From the NCBI GenBank assembly GCA_947591575.1, contig CANQDI010000006.1, forward strand, positions 1 to 32,513: a DNA stretch of 32,513 bases. Reading direction: 5' to 3'. Positions within the stretch are counted from its first letter, which is position 1; the number at the start of each line of letters is the position of its first letter. The position numbers and the translations under genes were made by a program. The stretch comes from an uncultured Bacilli bacterium. GTDB taxonomy: Bacteria; Bacillota_I; Bacilli_A; RF39; UBA660. The notes under the pieces were generated by a model. The model saw only the letters and a program-made list of their open reading frames with translations, searched no databases and was not told where the DNA came from. Of this stretch, positions 19,766 through 28,211 are shown one piece after another.

Positions 19766-20761
19766 ATGACACATCGTTATCAAAATGTATATATCAATCA
19801 ATATAGTACGGTTTGTGGTCCTTATGAAGCGGATGGACCTTTGCGGGATAATTTTGATAAAATTCATCAAGATTTATATTGTAACGAAGATTCTTGGGAG
19901 AAAGCAGAGGTTCATTATTTACAAGATAGTTTGAAAATTTTATTAAAAAAAGCTGCTCTTGATCGTGAAGATATTGATATGGTTATTTCAGGGGATTTAA
20001 TGAATCAAATTACAGCTTCTTGTTATGCGTCTTTATTTTTAGATAAACCGTTTCTCGGAATTTATAGCGCTTGCGCTACTTCAATTGAAGGAATTTTAAT
20101 TGGTTCTACTTATATTGATAGTGGAAAAATAAAAAACTGCGTTACGGCATGTTCTTCTCATAATTTGTCTAGTGAAAAACAATTTCGAAATCCTACTGAA
20201 TATGGAGCACCTAAACCTAAAACAGCTACTTTTACAGCAACAGGAGGAGCAAGTCTATTTTTATCTTCTACAAAGTCAAAAATTAAAGTAGAAAGTGGCA
20301 CGATTGGTCGAATGATTGATTTTGATCAAACAGATCCTCTTCATATGGGTGCTGTGATGGCTCCGGGAGCTGCAGATACGATCTATAAACATTTGCAGGA
20401 TATGAACCGAAAACCAGAAGACTATGATTTAATTTTAACCGGGGATCTTGGACTTTATGGAAAAGAAATCTTAAAAGAATATATGATGAAAACGTATCAT
20501 ATTGATTTGTCTAATCGTTATAATGATTGTGGTTGTATGCTTTATAATTACGATACGCAAAAAGAAGTTAATGCAGGTGGAAGTGGACCAGTATGTAGTG
20601 CTTTAGTAAACTATAGTACTATTTTAAAGGGATTAGAGGATGGTACTTATCATCGAGTTTTGTTGGTGGCAACAGGAGCTTTATTTTCTCCTACAGCTGT
20701 TTTTCAAAAAGAACATATTTTAGCAATCGCGCATGCAGTTAGTTTGGAGGCGACAAAATGA
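19766..20761 (+). CDS. spoVAD: Stage V sporulation protein AD (thiolase fold)
   Basis: SGDLMNQITASCYASLFLDKPFLGIYSACATSIEG...TGDLGLYGKEIL...GSGPVCSALV. Confidence 0.94.
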   Translation: MTHRYQNVYINQYSTVCGPYEADGPLRDNFDKIHQDLYCNEDSWEKAEVHYLQDSLKILLKKAALDREDIDMVISGDLMNQITASCYASLFLDKPFLGIYSACATSIEGILIGSTYIDSGKIKNCVTACSSHNLSSEKQFRNPTEYGAPKPKTATFTATGGASLFLSSTKSKIKVESGTIGRMIDFDQTDPLHMGAVMAPGAADTIYKHLQDMNRKPEDYDLILTGDLGLYGKEILKEYMMKTYHIDLSNRYNDCGCMLYNYDTQKEVNAGGSGPVCSALVNYSTILKGLEDGTYHRVLLVATGALFSPTAVFQKEHILAIAHAVSLEATK

Positions 20762-21108
20762 TTTACATCAATTCATTTCTCTTTTGTGGTATTGTTTGTC
20801 TTATTGCCCAAATCATTCTTGACAATACAAAATTAACTCCTGGGCATATTACAAGTATTTTTGTCATTGTGGGTGCTTTTTTAGATACTTTTGGTATTTA
20901 TGATTTATTGATTCAATATTGTGGAGGAGGAGCTTTACTTCCTATCACTTCCTTTGGACATTCTTTAATTCATGGAGCTCTTGGGAAAACGTCTTCTACT
21001 GGTTTTATTGGACTCTTAATGGGAATGTTTGATCTTACTGCTTCTGGAATTACTGCAGCCATTATCTTTTCATTTGTTTTTGCACTATTTTTTAAACCAA
21101 AAAATTAA
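20758..21108 (+). CDS. spoVAE: Stage V sporulation protein AE
   Basis: CLIAQIILDNTKLTPGHITSIFVIVGAFLDTFGIYDLLIQYCGGGALLPITSFGHSL. Confidence 0.93.
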   Translation: MIYINSFLFCGIVCLIAQIILDNTKLTPGHITSIFVIVGAFLDTFGIYDLLIQYCGGGALLPITSFGHSLIHGALGKTSSTGFIGLLMGMFDLTASGITAAIIFSFVFALFFKPKN

Positions 21109-21114
21109 AAAATT

Positions 21115-21417
21115 CTACCCAAAAGTAGAAAGTTTAATAATTAAATTGACATCATCGTCTTTTGCGACGATGTTTTTATGTGTTTCATGACATTTTTCAC
21201 ATTGATATAAAATCTTATAAGTATCTCTATATTTAGAAAGACCAATTGGTTTCAATAGTCCCTGACAAGTATTTTTTCTGTCTCCTGGTAGAATATCTAC
21301 ATGTTTTGAAAAAAGGCAAAATGGACAATGATCTCTTGCTGTATAATGCAAAGGCATTACCTTTTTTCCACAATGTTCACAAACAAAGCCCTCATCAATT
21401 ACATTAAAACGTTTCAT
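21115..21417 (-). CDS. RNHCP-domain zinc-ribbon protein
   Basis: FVCEHCGKKV...ARDHCPFCLFSKHVDILPGDRKNTC...YQCEKCHETHKNIVAKDDD. Confidence 0.8.
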   Translation of the reverse strand: MKRFNVIDEGFVCEHCGKKVMPLHYTARDHCPFCLFSKHVDILPGDRKNTCQGLLKPIGLSKYRDTYKILYQCEKCHETHKNIVAKDDDVNLIIKLSTFG

Positions 21418-21490
21418 TACATTCACCAATAACATTATACCATAAGCATCTTATTTGTGGTATAATCATGGTAGAAAGTAGGAGAAGTAT

Positions 21491-22201
21491 ATGGATATAA
21501 AAATACTTGATTTTGAAGGACCTCTTGATTTATTACTTCATCTTATCAAAGAAAATAAGATGGATATTTTTGATATTCCCATGGAACAAATTACAAATCA
21601 GTATCTTTCCTATTTGCATGCTTTAAAGGTAATAGATTTAGAAAAATCTTCTATCTATTTGCCTCTTGCTAGTGAATTAATGGAAATTAAGGCCAGAATG
21701 CTTCTTCCTAAAAAAGAGGAATCCATGGAAGAAAATGAAGAAGATCCAAGAGAAGAACTTGTTAAGCGTTTATTAGAGTATGAAGCTTATAAAGAAATTA
21801 CGAAGACACTTAAAGAGAAAGAAGAATTAAGAAAACAAATATATACCAAAATCCCTTCCTCTTTAACGTCTTATATGGAAGAAGAAGTAACGATGGAAGG
21901 AGATAGTACACTTGATGATTTAGTCGAAGCTTTTCAAAAATTTTTAAAGAGAAAAGAAGAAGAAAAACCATTGCAAACGAAAGTTACTTTAAAAGAAATT
22001 ACGGTTTCTTCAAGAAGATTAGAAATTGCTTCTATTTTAAAGAAAAAAAAGAAAGTAAAATTTATTGAACTTTTTCATCAGTACTCAAAGCCCTATATTG
22101 TAGCTACTTTTTTAGCTATTTTAGAAATGGCAAGAGAAAGTTATCTAACAATTACACAGGATCATCTTTTTGATGAAATCATTATAGAGGAGGCAAAATA
22201 A
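21491..22201 (+). CDS. scpA: Segregation and condensation protein A
   Basis: LDFEGPLDLLLHLIKENKMDIFDIPMEQITNQYL. Confidence 0.95.
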   Translation: MDIKILDFEGPLDLLLHLIKENKMDIFDIPMEQITNQYLSYLHALKVIDLEKSSIYLPLASELMEIKARMLLPKKEESMEENEEDPREELVKRLLEYEAYKEITKTLKEKEELRKQIYTKIPSSLTSYMEEEVTMEGDSTLDDLVEAFQKFLKRKEEEKPLQTKVTLKEITVSSRRLEIASILKKKKKVKFIELFHQYSKPYIVATFLAILEMARESYLTITQDHLFDEIIIEEAK

Positions 22202-22764
22202 TGGAAGCGGTATTAGAAGGATTATTATTTGTAGTGGGAGAAGATGGTTTAACGCTTTCTCAAATTCAAGATATTCTAGAAGTTGATGAAGAAAAAGCTA
22301 AGGATATATTAAGTCAGCTAAAAGCTTCTTATGAAAAAGATACACGAGGAATCCGAATTGATTTTTTAGGAAATCGGTTTAAGTTGACAACTAAAAAAGA
22401 GCATCAAGCTTATTATCAAAAGTTAATAGAAAATAAAGAAACGAATGTTTTATCTCAAGCTGCTTTAGAAACGTTAGCTATTATTGCTTATAATCAACCG
22501 TTGACAAGACTTTCTATTGATCAATTTCGAGGAGTTTCTTCTGGTCAAATGGTTCGAAAACTTGTTGCGAAAGGATTTGTAAAAGAAGTGGGAAGAAGTG
22601 ATTTGCCAGGAAGACCTATTTTATATGAAACAACAAGTGCTTTTCTCGATTATTTTGGTTTATCTACGATTGAAGATCTTCCTGATATGAGAAATTTTTT
22701 GGAACAGGGTCAGGATGAAGAACAAGATGTAGATCTTTACTCTTCCAAGTATTCAGAAATTTAA
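22201..22764 (+). CDS. scpB: Segregation and condensation protein B
   Basis: LEGLLFVVGEDGLT...ALETLAIIAYNQPLTR...GRPILYETTSAFLDYFGL. Confidence 0.95.
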   Translation: MEAVLEGLLFVVGEDGLTLSQIQDILEVDEEKAKDILSQLKASYEKDTRGIRIDFLGNRFKLTTKKEHQAYYQKLIENKETNVLSQAALETLAIIAYNQPLTRLSIDQFRGVSSGQMVRKLVAKGFVKEVGRSDLPGRPILYETTSAFLDYFGLSTIEDLPDMRNFLEQGQDEEQDVDLYSSKYSEI

Positions 22765-22778
22765 ACAAGAATTGTGAA

Positions 22779-22807
22779 TTGACCTGCTTACTTAAATTTG
22801 CTATACT
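22779..22807 (+). promoter_or_regulatory. Promoter of tRNA-Leu
   Basis: TTGACC - 17 nt - TATACT, 12 nt before the tRNA 5' end. Confidence 0.75.
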
Positions 22808-22819
22808 ATTAGCAGATTT

Positions 22820-22905
22820 GCTTGTGTGGCGGAATTGGTAGACGCGCACGACTCAAAATCGTGTGGCCTTTGGTCATGAGGGTTCGATTCCCTCCACAAG
22901 CACCA
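22820..22905 (+). tRNA. tRNA-Leu(CAA), CCA encoded
   Basis: GCTTGTG...CACAAGC acceptor, GGTTCGATTCC T-arm, CACGA-CTCAAAA-TCGTG anticodon arm (CAA), long variable arm, terminal ACCA. Confidence 0.96.
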
Positions 22906-22923
22906 GATTGATACCAAACTCGG
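22900..22923 (+). repeat. tRNA-Leu 3' end direct repeat, copy 1 (att-like)
   Basis: GCACCAGATTGATACCAAACTCGG; 22/24 identical to 24720-24743. Confidence 0.7.
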
Positions 22924-22942
22924 AAAATTCGAGTAAAAATAG

Positions 22943-22969
22943 AAAACGACTTGTAAAAAAGCCGTTTTT
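22943..22969 (+). terminator. Probable tRNA terminator, overlapping the repeat family
   Basis: AAAACG...CGTTTT(TA) inverted repeat. Confidence 0.45.
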
Positions 22970-23033
22970 ATGTTATTATGTATTTGTCAAGGAAACTTGC
23001 ATAAAATAAAAAGGGAAGACTTAACTTTGCCGA

Positions 23034-23219
23034 GTTGAGTACTTGCCCGTAAGTGGTAAGCACTTAATCTATGCTAGATTGAGTGCTATTTCTTTATACA
23101 TAGAATCATTACAGAGACTATTAATAAAATGATAATTAGTATTAGAAATGAGATTAATAAATCTTTTTTCTTCATAATATCAAGCCTCCTTTCTAAAAGA
23201 AAGTTGGCAAGCACTCAAC
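23034..23219. repeat. Inverted-repeat-bounded small unit
   Basis: GTTGAGTACTTGCC (23034-23047) and GGCAAGCACTCAAC (23206-23219), 13/14 inverted match; encloses the 29-aa ORF and a 12-bp hairpin (23059-23087). Confidence 0.6.
23086..23175 (-). CDS. 29-aa hydrophobic single-TM peptide (small ORF)
   Basis: MKKKDLLISFLILIIILLIVSVMILCIKK; AAAGGAGG RBS upstream; promoter-like TTGTGT-N17-TATAAT on minus strand (23240-23268). Confidence 0.5.
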   Translation of the reverse strand: MKKKDLLISFLILIIILLIVSVMILCIKK

Positions 23220-23350
23220 AATTAAGTTTCCCTGCAAAAATTATATCAAACTTTTGTTCTTGACACAATATGTTTTATAAAGAAATTAGGACAATTTAGA
23301 AAACACACTTGCATATTGACAAATTAATATGCATGATGAGGAGGATAGTT

Positions 23351-23776
23351 ATGAGTAATTTATCTTTTATGAGTAAATTCAAACCAGAAACAAGATGTAT
23401 TAAAGAATTTGAATATTGGATAGTTTGTATTAGAGAGAAACAAGCAACATTGGGAGATGCTGTAATTCTTCTAAAACGAGAAATACCATCTGTTGCTGAT
23501 ATGCTTCCAGAAGAAGGAGCAGAATTTCCTAAAGTTATTAAATGGTATGAAGAAGTATGTAATAAGAAATTTGGTGCAATAAAGTTTAATTATCTTATAA
23601 TGATGATGAGAGATTATTTTGTTCATTATCATGCATTTCCAAGATATGACAAAGGTGTAAGTTTATTCAATATGGAATGGACAGATAGTGATTGGCCTGG
23701 AGCAATAAATTTTAAAGGTGGTATTGAACTTGCCGAAGAAAAATTAAATGAAATAAAAAATTATATGACTGAATAA
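23351..23776 (+). CDS. HIT-like (histidine triad) family protein
   Basis: YWIVCIREKQATLGDAVILLKRE...MMMRDYFVHYHAFPRYD; GAGGAGG RBS before ATG at 23351. Confidence 0.55.
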   Translation: MSNLSFMSKFKPETRCIKEFEYWIVCIREKQATLGDAVILLKREIPSVADMLPEEGAEFPKVIKWYEEVCNKKFGAIKFNYLIMMMRDYFVHYHAFPRYDKGVSLFNMEWTDSDWPGAINFKGGIELAEEKLNEIKNYMTE

Positions 23777-23852
23777 GAAAGTTGATTAAAAATAAAAAAT
23801 ATTATATTTAGACAAAAAATTATAAAATTATTTAAACAAATATTTATAAAAA

Positions 23853-23988
23853 AGTTGTCGTACTCCTTCCTTTAGGGGCACCATTGACGAATCTGTTCGA
23901 ACTTTTTCGAGCATTTATATAAAAGAGTAACTCCTTAGATCATTTTAATGTATTTGTCAAAATACCTAGGAGGTTCATTATTTTGTCA
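23853..23988 (+). repeat. Intergenic modular repeat, copy B
   Basis: AGTTGTCGTACTCCTTCCTTTAGGGGCACCATTGACGAATCTGTTCGAACTTTTTCGAGC...TTGTCAAAATACCTAGGAGGTTCATTATTTTGTCA; 23878-23988 matches 25618-25728 at 109/111. Confidence 0.9.
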
Positions 23989-24148
23989 TAAACAATATAA
24001 TAACTAAAATAATGATGTTCTTATTTAAGAAATTTTAATTTAATTTGAAGAATATAAAAAAATATAAAGAATATAAAAAAACGATAAAAATTTGACAACT
24101 TACTATATTTTATATATAATACAAAGCACGTAAAGGGGGGGGATTTAT

Positions 24149-24661
24149 GTGTACGTTAAAGTAAAAAATCGTACTCATTTTCTAAATCTTTTGGAAGAAG
24201 AACAATTGGCAGCAATATATTTTACAGGTAAAGATATTAGTGAATTTAACAACATTAGATTAAGGAAGCTTCAAGATAATTTGAAATTATCAAAAAGAAG
24301 ATACTTTATAATGTGTTCAGTTTCATCAATTTTTGGTTCTTCTAAAAGTATTGCTTCAAAAGTGGAAAAAGAACAACAAAAATTAATGCATAGTGAATTT
24401 GAATTAGAAGCTTTCGAATCTAACTTAGCATACCTTATTATTTCAGGATTAATTAATATAGATGATTGTTATAAAAAAAATAATTTTGATCCTAATTATT
24501 TAAAAAAATTATTAGAAAAGTATAAAAAGCAAGCATTAAAACCTTTTAAAGAATATGATTATGACGCAGATAGAAACTGTGCTTCAGAAATATTAGAAAA
24601 TGATAAACGTATTATTTTACCTTATATTCCTGATGATGTAAAAAGAAGAATGAAAATATAA
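24149..24661 (+). CDS. Hypothetical protein (170 aa), GTG start
   Basis: ORF with GTG start just after G8-containing RBS region. Confidence 0.6.
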   Translation: MYVKVKNRTHFLNLLEEEQLAAIYFTGKDISEFNNIRLRKLQDNLKLSKRRYFIMCSVSSIFGSSKSIASKVEKEQQKLMHSEFELEAFESNLAYLIISGLINIDDCYKKNNFDPNYLKKLLEKYKKQALKPFKEYDYDADRNCASEILENDKRIILPYIPDDVKRRMKI

Positions 24662-24697
24662 CAGAACTACTTAATCATTTAATAATTGAATTATAAG

Positions 24698-24762
24698 GTT
24701 GTAGATAACTACGTCGTTCGCACCAGATGGATACCAAGCTCGGACTTTTGTAGTTCGGGTTT
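24698..24762 (+). repeat. Intergenic modular repeat, copy C (tRNA-Leu 3'-end-like)
   Basis: GTTGTAGATAACTACGTCGTTCGCACCAGATGGATACCAAGCTCGGACTTTTGTAGTTCGGGTTT; contains 22/24 match to tRNA-Leu 3' end. Confidence 0.8.
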
Positions 24763-24863
24763 TAAAATGTTTAAAATTTTGATATAATACTTGTGATTTA
24801 AATTGACATATTTTTTGCATATTGTCAAACAATACGTATTTATAGGGAAGGGATATTATTTTA

Positions 24864-25466
24864 ATGAATGATGTAATAAATGAAATATATGATGAAGTAA
24901 AGAAAAGATGTATGTTACCATCCAATGTTTATGGAATTGGAGCTTGGGATCATCATATTGAAGTAGTTTATAAAATAGCTATAGAAATCTGTCATGAATA
25001 TGGAGCAAGTCACGATATAGTTGCTTTAGCTGCTTTGTTACATGACGTGGCATCTGTTACCGATAAGTCTTACACTGAAGAACATCATATAATTGGAGCT
25101 CAAATTGCAGAAAAATTATTAGATCCTTATCAAATAGATAAAGAAGATATAGAGTTAATAAAAAAATGTATTTTAAATCACAGAGGAAGTAGATTAGTTC
25201 AAAAAACTACTCCAGAGGAAATATGCATAGCTGATGCAGATGCTATGGCTCATTTTTATAGTGTACCTTCTTTACTTCGAATGGTATATGTAGAAAAAAA
25301 TATGTCTATAGATGATGGCGCAGAACTTGTTTATAATAAATTACAAAGAAGTTATAACAAATTGTCAGACAAAGGAAAAGAAATTATCTTACCTCATTAT
25401 CAAGCATCAAAAACTTTACTTAAAAAAAATAGTTATTGTACTTCTTCCTCAATGTCATCAGTTTAA
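24864..25466 (+). CDS. HD-domain phosphohydrolase-like protein
   Basis: WDHHIEVVYKIAIEICHEYGA...VALAALLHDVASVTD...EEHHIIGAQIAEKLL. Confidence 0.8.
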   Translation: MNDVINEIYDEVKKRCMLPSNVYGIGAWDHHIEVVYKIAIEICHEYGASHDIVALAALLHDVASVTDKSYTEEHHIIGAQIAEKLLDPYQIDKEDIELIKKCILNHRGSRLVQKTTPEEICIADADAMAHFYSVPSLLRMVYVEKNMSIDDGAELVYNKLQRSYNKLSDKGKEIILPHYQASKTLLKKNSYCTSSSMSSV

Positions 25467-25594
25467 GGAACTACATTAGAATATATTTATGATACTACTC
25501 TTAAATTAAAATTTAATCCAAATATATTGTAGAATAGATGGCGAGTGTTTTCCTAAAACAACAGGTTTATCAAATGTGCTGAATTTGTCTTTAA

Positions 25595-25728
25595 GGTGCA
25601 AAACCCCTTTTGCAAACGCACCATTGACGAATCTGTTCGAACTTTTTCGAGCATTTATATAAAAGAGTAACTCCTTAGATCATTTTGATATATTTGTCAA
25701 AATACCTAGGAGGTTCATTATTTTGTCA
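25595..25728 (+). repeat. Intergenic modular repeat, copy D
   Basis: GCACCATTGACGAATCTGTTCGAACTTTTTCGAGC... preceded by hairpin GCAAAA-CCCC-TTTTGC. Confidence 0.88.
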
Positions 25729-25894
25729 AACCCAAATATATATCTTAAAAAAAATAGAATACAAATTATATATTTAGTTTAGATTACTTTTTTAGTGCAT
25801 TAGTTAAAGAAATTATAAAGATATATCCAAATTATTAAAGGAAATAGTACAATAGAAAAAGAAGATTTTGAGTATTAGTGCTTAAAACCTTTTT

Positions 25895-26878
25895 TTATTT
25901 ATCATTGTTTAATTTTTTTTCAATACGTTTAACTAATCTTATACTGGATTCAACTTCATCTTGCGTACGATTAGTAAAGTTGCTTAATTCTTTAACATTT
26001 GAATTTGAAGAAAGACTATATCTTGCTGCATGAATAACTTTACTAATTGTTATTAACGCATCGTCTTTATCATATTCATCATTAATTACTTCTCGCACAC
26101 ATTCTCCAACAATTTTGATAATTTTCTTTGGCTCATCTGCAAGTTTAATTGGCTCATCAATATCAGTTATTTCTCCTAATGGAAATAAATTGTTTATAAG
26201 TTGTGCAAGATATAAAGAATTGGGCATTTTATTTCCTAGCAGGCTAAATGAATAATCACTTTCAAGAGTTATTCCAAACTGTGCCAAAATAGACATCATC
26301 GTTTGTACTCTAACATTTATATTTGAAAGACTAAAATCAGGATTTTCGTTATAAAATAATTTATATATTTCTATTACGGCTTTAGAATCTATATCCAAAT
26401 TAACTGACTTAACATTTTTTAATAGATGAATATGCTCCATTAATTTACTAAATTGTTGATTGATACTACTATAATTTGGATAATCTACAATACTATCTTC
26501 AGCATAATCCGAAAAAGATACATTGAATTTCCTATTTGAAAATTCTGCAGTCATTAAATTATTATTTGCATTGTTTTTGTTTTCATAATTAAAGAAAAAC
26601 AAATTACCGTTGTTGTATTTTACTATTTCTTGAGAATTTTTATCACTATATTCAACAACTAATATTTTTTCTTCAAATTCTTTTAGTATTGTTCTAATAA
26701 ATGCAACATTTCTTAACATATTAGTATGAGATTTTGAGTTAATAAACTTGTCAAGTAATTTATTTGTTTTTTCTTTGTCAATATTTGAACTAGATTTAAT
26801 TCCTTCAAATCTAACTGCAAATTTTTCTTCATTTCCATATATTATATTCCTATTAAAATTAATTTTTTCCGTACTCAT
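25895..26878 (-). CDS. Hypothetical protein (327 aa), orphan
   Basis: Long ORF; start at 26878 (MSTEKINFNRN) with AGGAAG RBS; decayed paralogous copy at 31619-32469. Confidence 0.7.
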   Translation of the reverse strand: MSTEKINFNRNIIYGNEEKFAVRFEGIKSSSNIDKEKTNKLLDKFINSKSHTNMLRNVAFIRTILKEFEEKILVVEYSDKNSQEIVKYNNGNLFFFNYENKNNANNNLMTAEFSNRKFNVSFSDYAEDSIVDYPNYSSINQQFSKLMEHIHLLKNVKSVNLDIDSKAVIEIYKLFYNENPDFSLSNINVRVQTMMSILAQFGITLESDYSFSLLGNKMPNSLYLAQLINNLFPLGEITDIDEPIKLADEPKKIIKIVGECVREVINDEYDKDDALITISKVIHAARYSLSSNSNVKELSNFTNRTQDEVESSIRLVKRIEKKLNNDK

Positions 26879-27029
26879 AAAAATCTTCCTAATCACATCA
26901 TAATTGTAACTTAAATTCGAGAAATAGTAAAGTTTTCGGAGAAAGTATTTAATAAAAGATATTACATAAATAAAGAAGTTTGTGATAAACAATTTAGAGG
27001 TCATTCATCGATATATTTGTAAATAATAA

Positions 27030-27302
27030 TTATTTAGTTTTACCTGACATCATTTCTACCATTTCTTCAATAGCATCAAGATGTTCACACATTTCTCTAG
27101 GCATAGGGCTCAATGCAAATGAGTCACCAAATACCCTCTTTTGCGAATCTATAAATGCCTTTACTTCTTCCAAATCTTTTATAATGACATCTTGCCCAAC
27201 ACCCTCTAATTGAGGATATCTTGCTAATATATAAGGTTGAGTAGCTTTCATTACTCTTGGTATTAGTATTAGAAATGAGACTAATAAATCTTTTTTCTTC
27301 AT
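27030..27302 (-). CDS. Hypothetical protein (90 aa), chimeric N-terminus
   Basis: Leader and first 14 codons (MKKKDLLVSFLILI) match the 29-aa small ORF, remainder unrelated; AAGGAGG RBS. Confidence 0.5.
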   Translation of the reverse strand: MKKKDLLVSFLILIPRVMKATQPYILARYPQLEGVGQDVIIKDLEEVKAFIDSQKRVFGDSFALSPMPREMCEHLDAIEEMVEMMSGKTK

Positions 27303-27332
27303 AAATCTCAAGCCTCCTTCCCATAAGAAGTT

Positions 27333-27346
27333 GGCAAGTACTCAAC
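27333..27346. repeat. Copy of the small-unit terminal repeat
   Basis: GGCAAGTACTCAAC, exact reverse complement of 23034-23047. Confidence 0.65.
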
Positions 27347-27445
27347 AGTTATAGTATTTCCTAATGAAAATTATATAATATTAAAATATATAAAACAATT
27401 GAACATTGATTAATTTTATTATTTTTAAATAAAGTATTTTGATAT

Positions 27446-27567
27446 ACTTGACAAAATACCTAGTGGTTCATTATTTTGTCAAAACAATATAATAACTAAA
27501 ATAATGATGTTCTAATTAAAAAAATTTTAATTAGAAAACACGACTTGCATATTGACGAACCAATATG
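27446..27567 (+). repeat. Intergenic modular repeat, copy E
   Basis: TTGACAAAATA...TATTTTGTCAA perfect inverted repeat, then TAGAAAACACGACTTGCATATTGACGAACCAATATG. Confidence 0.85.
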
Positions 27568-27598
27568 AGTTTGATATTTTTGTAAGGAGATGATATTT

Positions 27599-28090
27599 AT
27601 GAACCCTATAATTAGGAAAAGAAAAATGGAAGATTCAACTGAGTTAGCACATTCTATTGCACTTGTATGGAATACAACGTATAAGGGGATTGTTGATGAT
27701 GATTTTTTAAAGGGATTATTAGATCATGAAAAAGAAAGTGCTGAAAGATTAAAAAATAATATAAATGATCAACCAGATTATTATGTTTTAACTTTACAAG
27801 ACAAAATAATTGGTTGGATTTATTATACTTTAGATAGTGATAAATATGACAATGCCGCCGAAATACATTCTTTATATATTTTAAAAGAATATCAGGGAAA
27901 TGGTTATGGCAAAATGTTATATGATTATGCTGTTAAAAATATTATGAAAAAAGGAATAAAAAAATTAATCATTGGCTGTTTAGATGGTAACCCTTCTAAT
28001 AATTTTTATAAGCATCTTGGTGGGAAGTATATAGGTAATCATTTATTTAGAGAAAAATATATAGAAAATATATATTTATTTGAATTATAA
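27599..28090 (+). CDS. GNAT family N-acetyltransferase
   Basis: IHSLYILKEYQGNGYGKMLYDYAVKNI...GCLDGNPSNNFYKHLGGKYIG; AAGGAG RBS before 27599. Confidence 0.9.
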   Translation: MNPIIRKRKMEDSTELAHSIALVWNTTYKGIVDDDFLKGLLDHEKESAERLKNNINDQPDYYVLTLQDKIIGWIYYTLDSDKYDNAAEIHSLYILKEYQGNGYGKMLYDYAVKNIMKKGIKKLIIGCLDGNPSNNFYKHLGGKYIGNHLFREKYIENIYLFEL

Positions 28091-28091
28091 A

Positions 28092-28149
28092 GTGGTTGTA
28101 CTCCTTTCTTTATGACACCATTGACGAATTTATTCGAGCTTTTTCGAAT
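28092..28149 (+). repeat. Intergenic modular repeat, copy F (short)
   Basis: GTGGTTGTACTCCTTTCTTTATGACACCATTGACGAATTTATTCGAGCTTTTTCGAAT. Confidence 0.8.
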
Positions 28150-28211
28150 TTGACAATTATTTGTATATGTGCAATTATATTAGCGATTTTTGAAAAGAGG
28201 GGTGAGGAAGA

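Noticed and set aside
23853-24020. Known riboswitch or T-box leader
   Set aside because: No T-box (AGGGTGGNACCGCG) or other riboswitch consensus recognised.
24671-24925. 84-aa minus ORF
   Set aside because: Covers the intergenic repeat and the start of the HD gene; no supporting RBS or recognisable protein.
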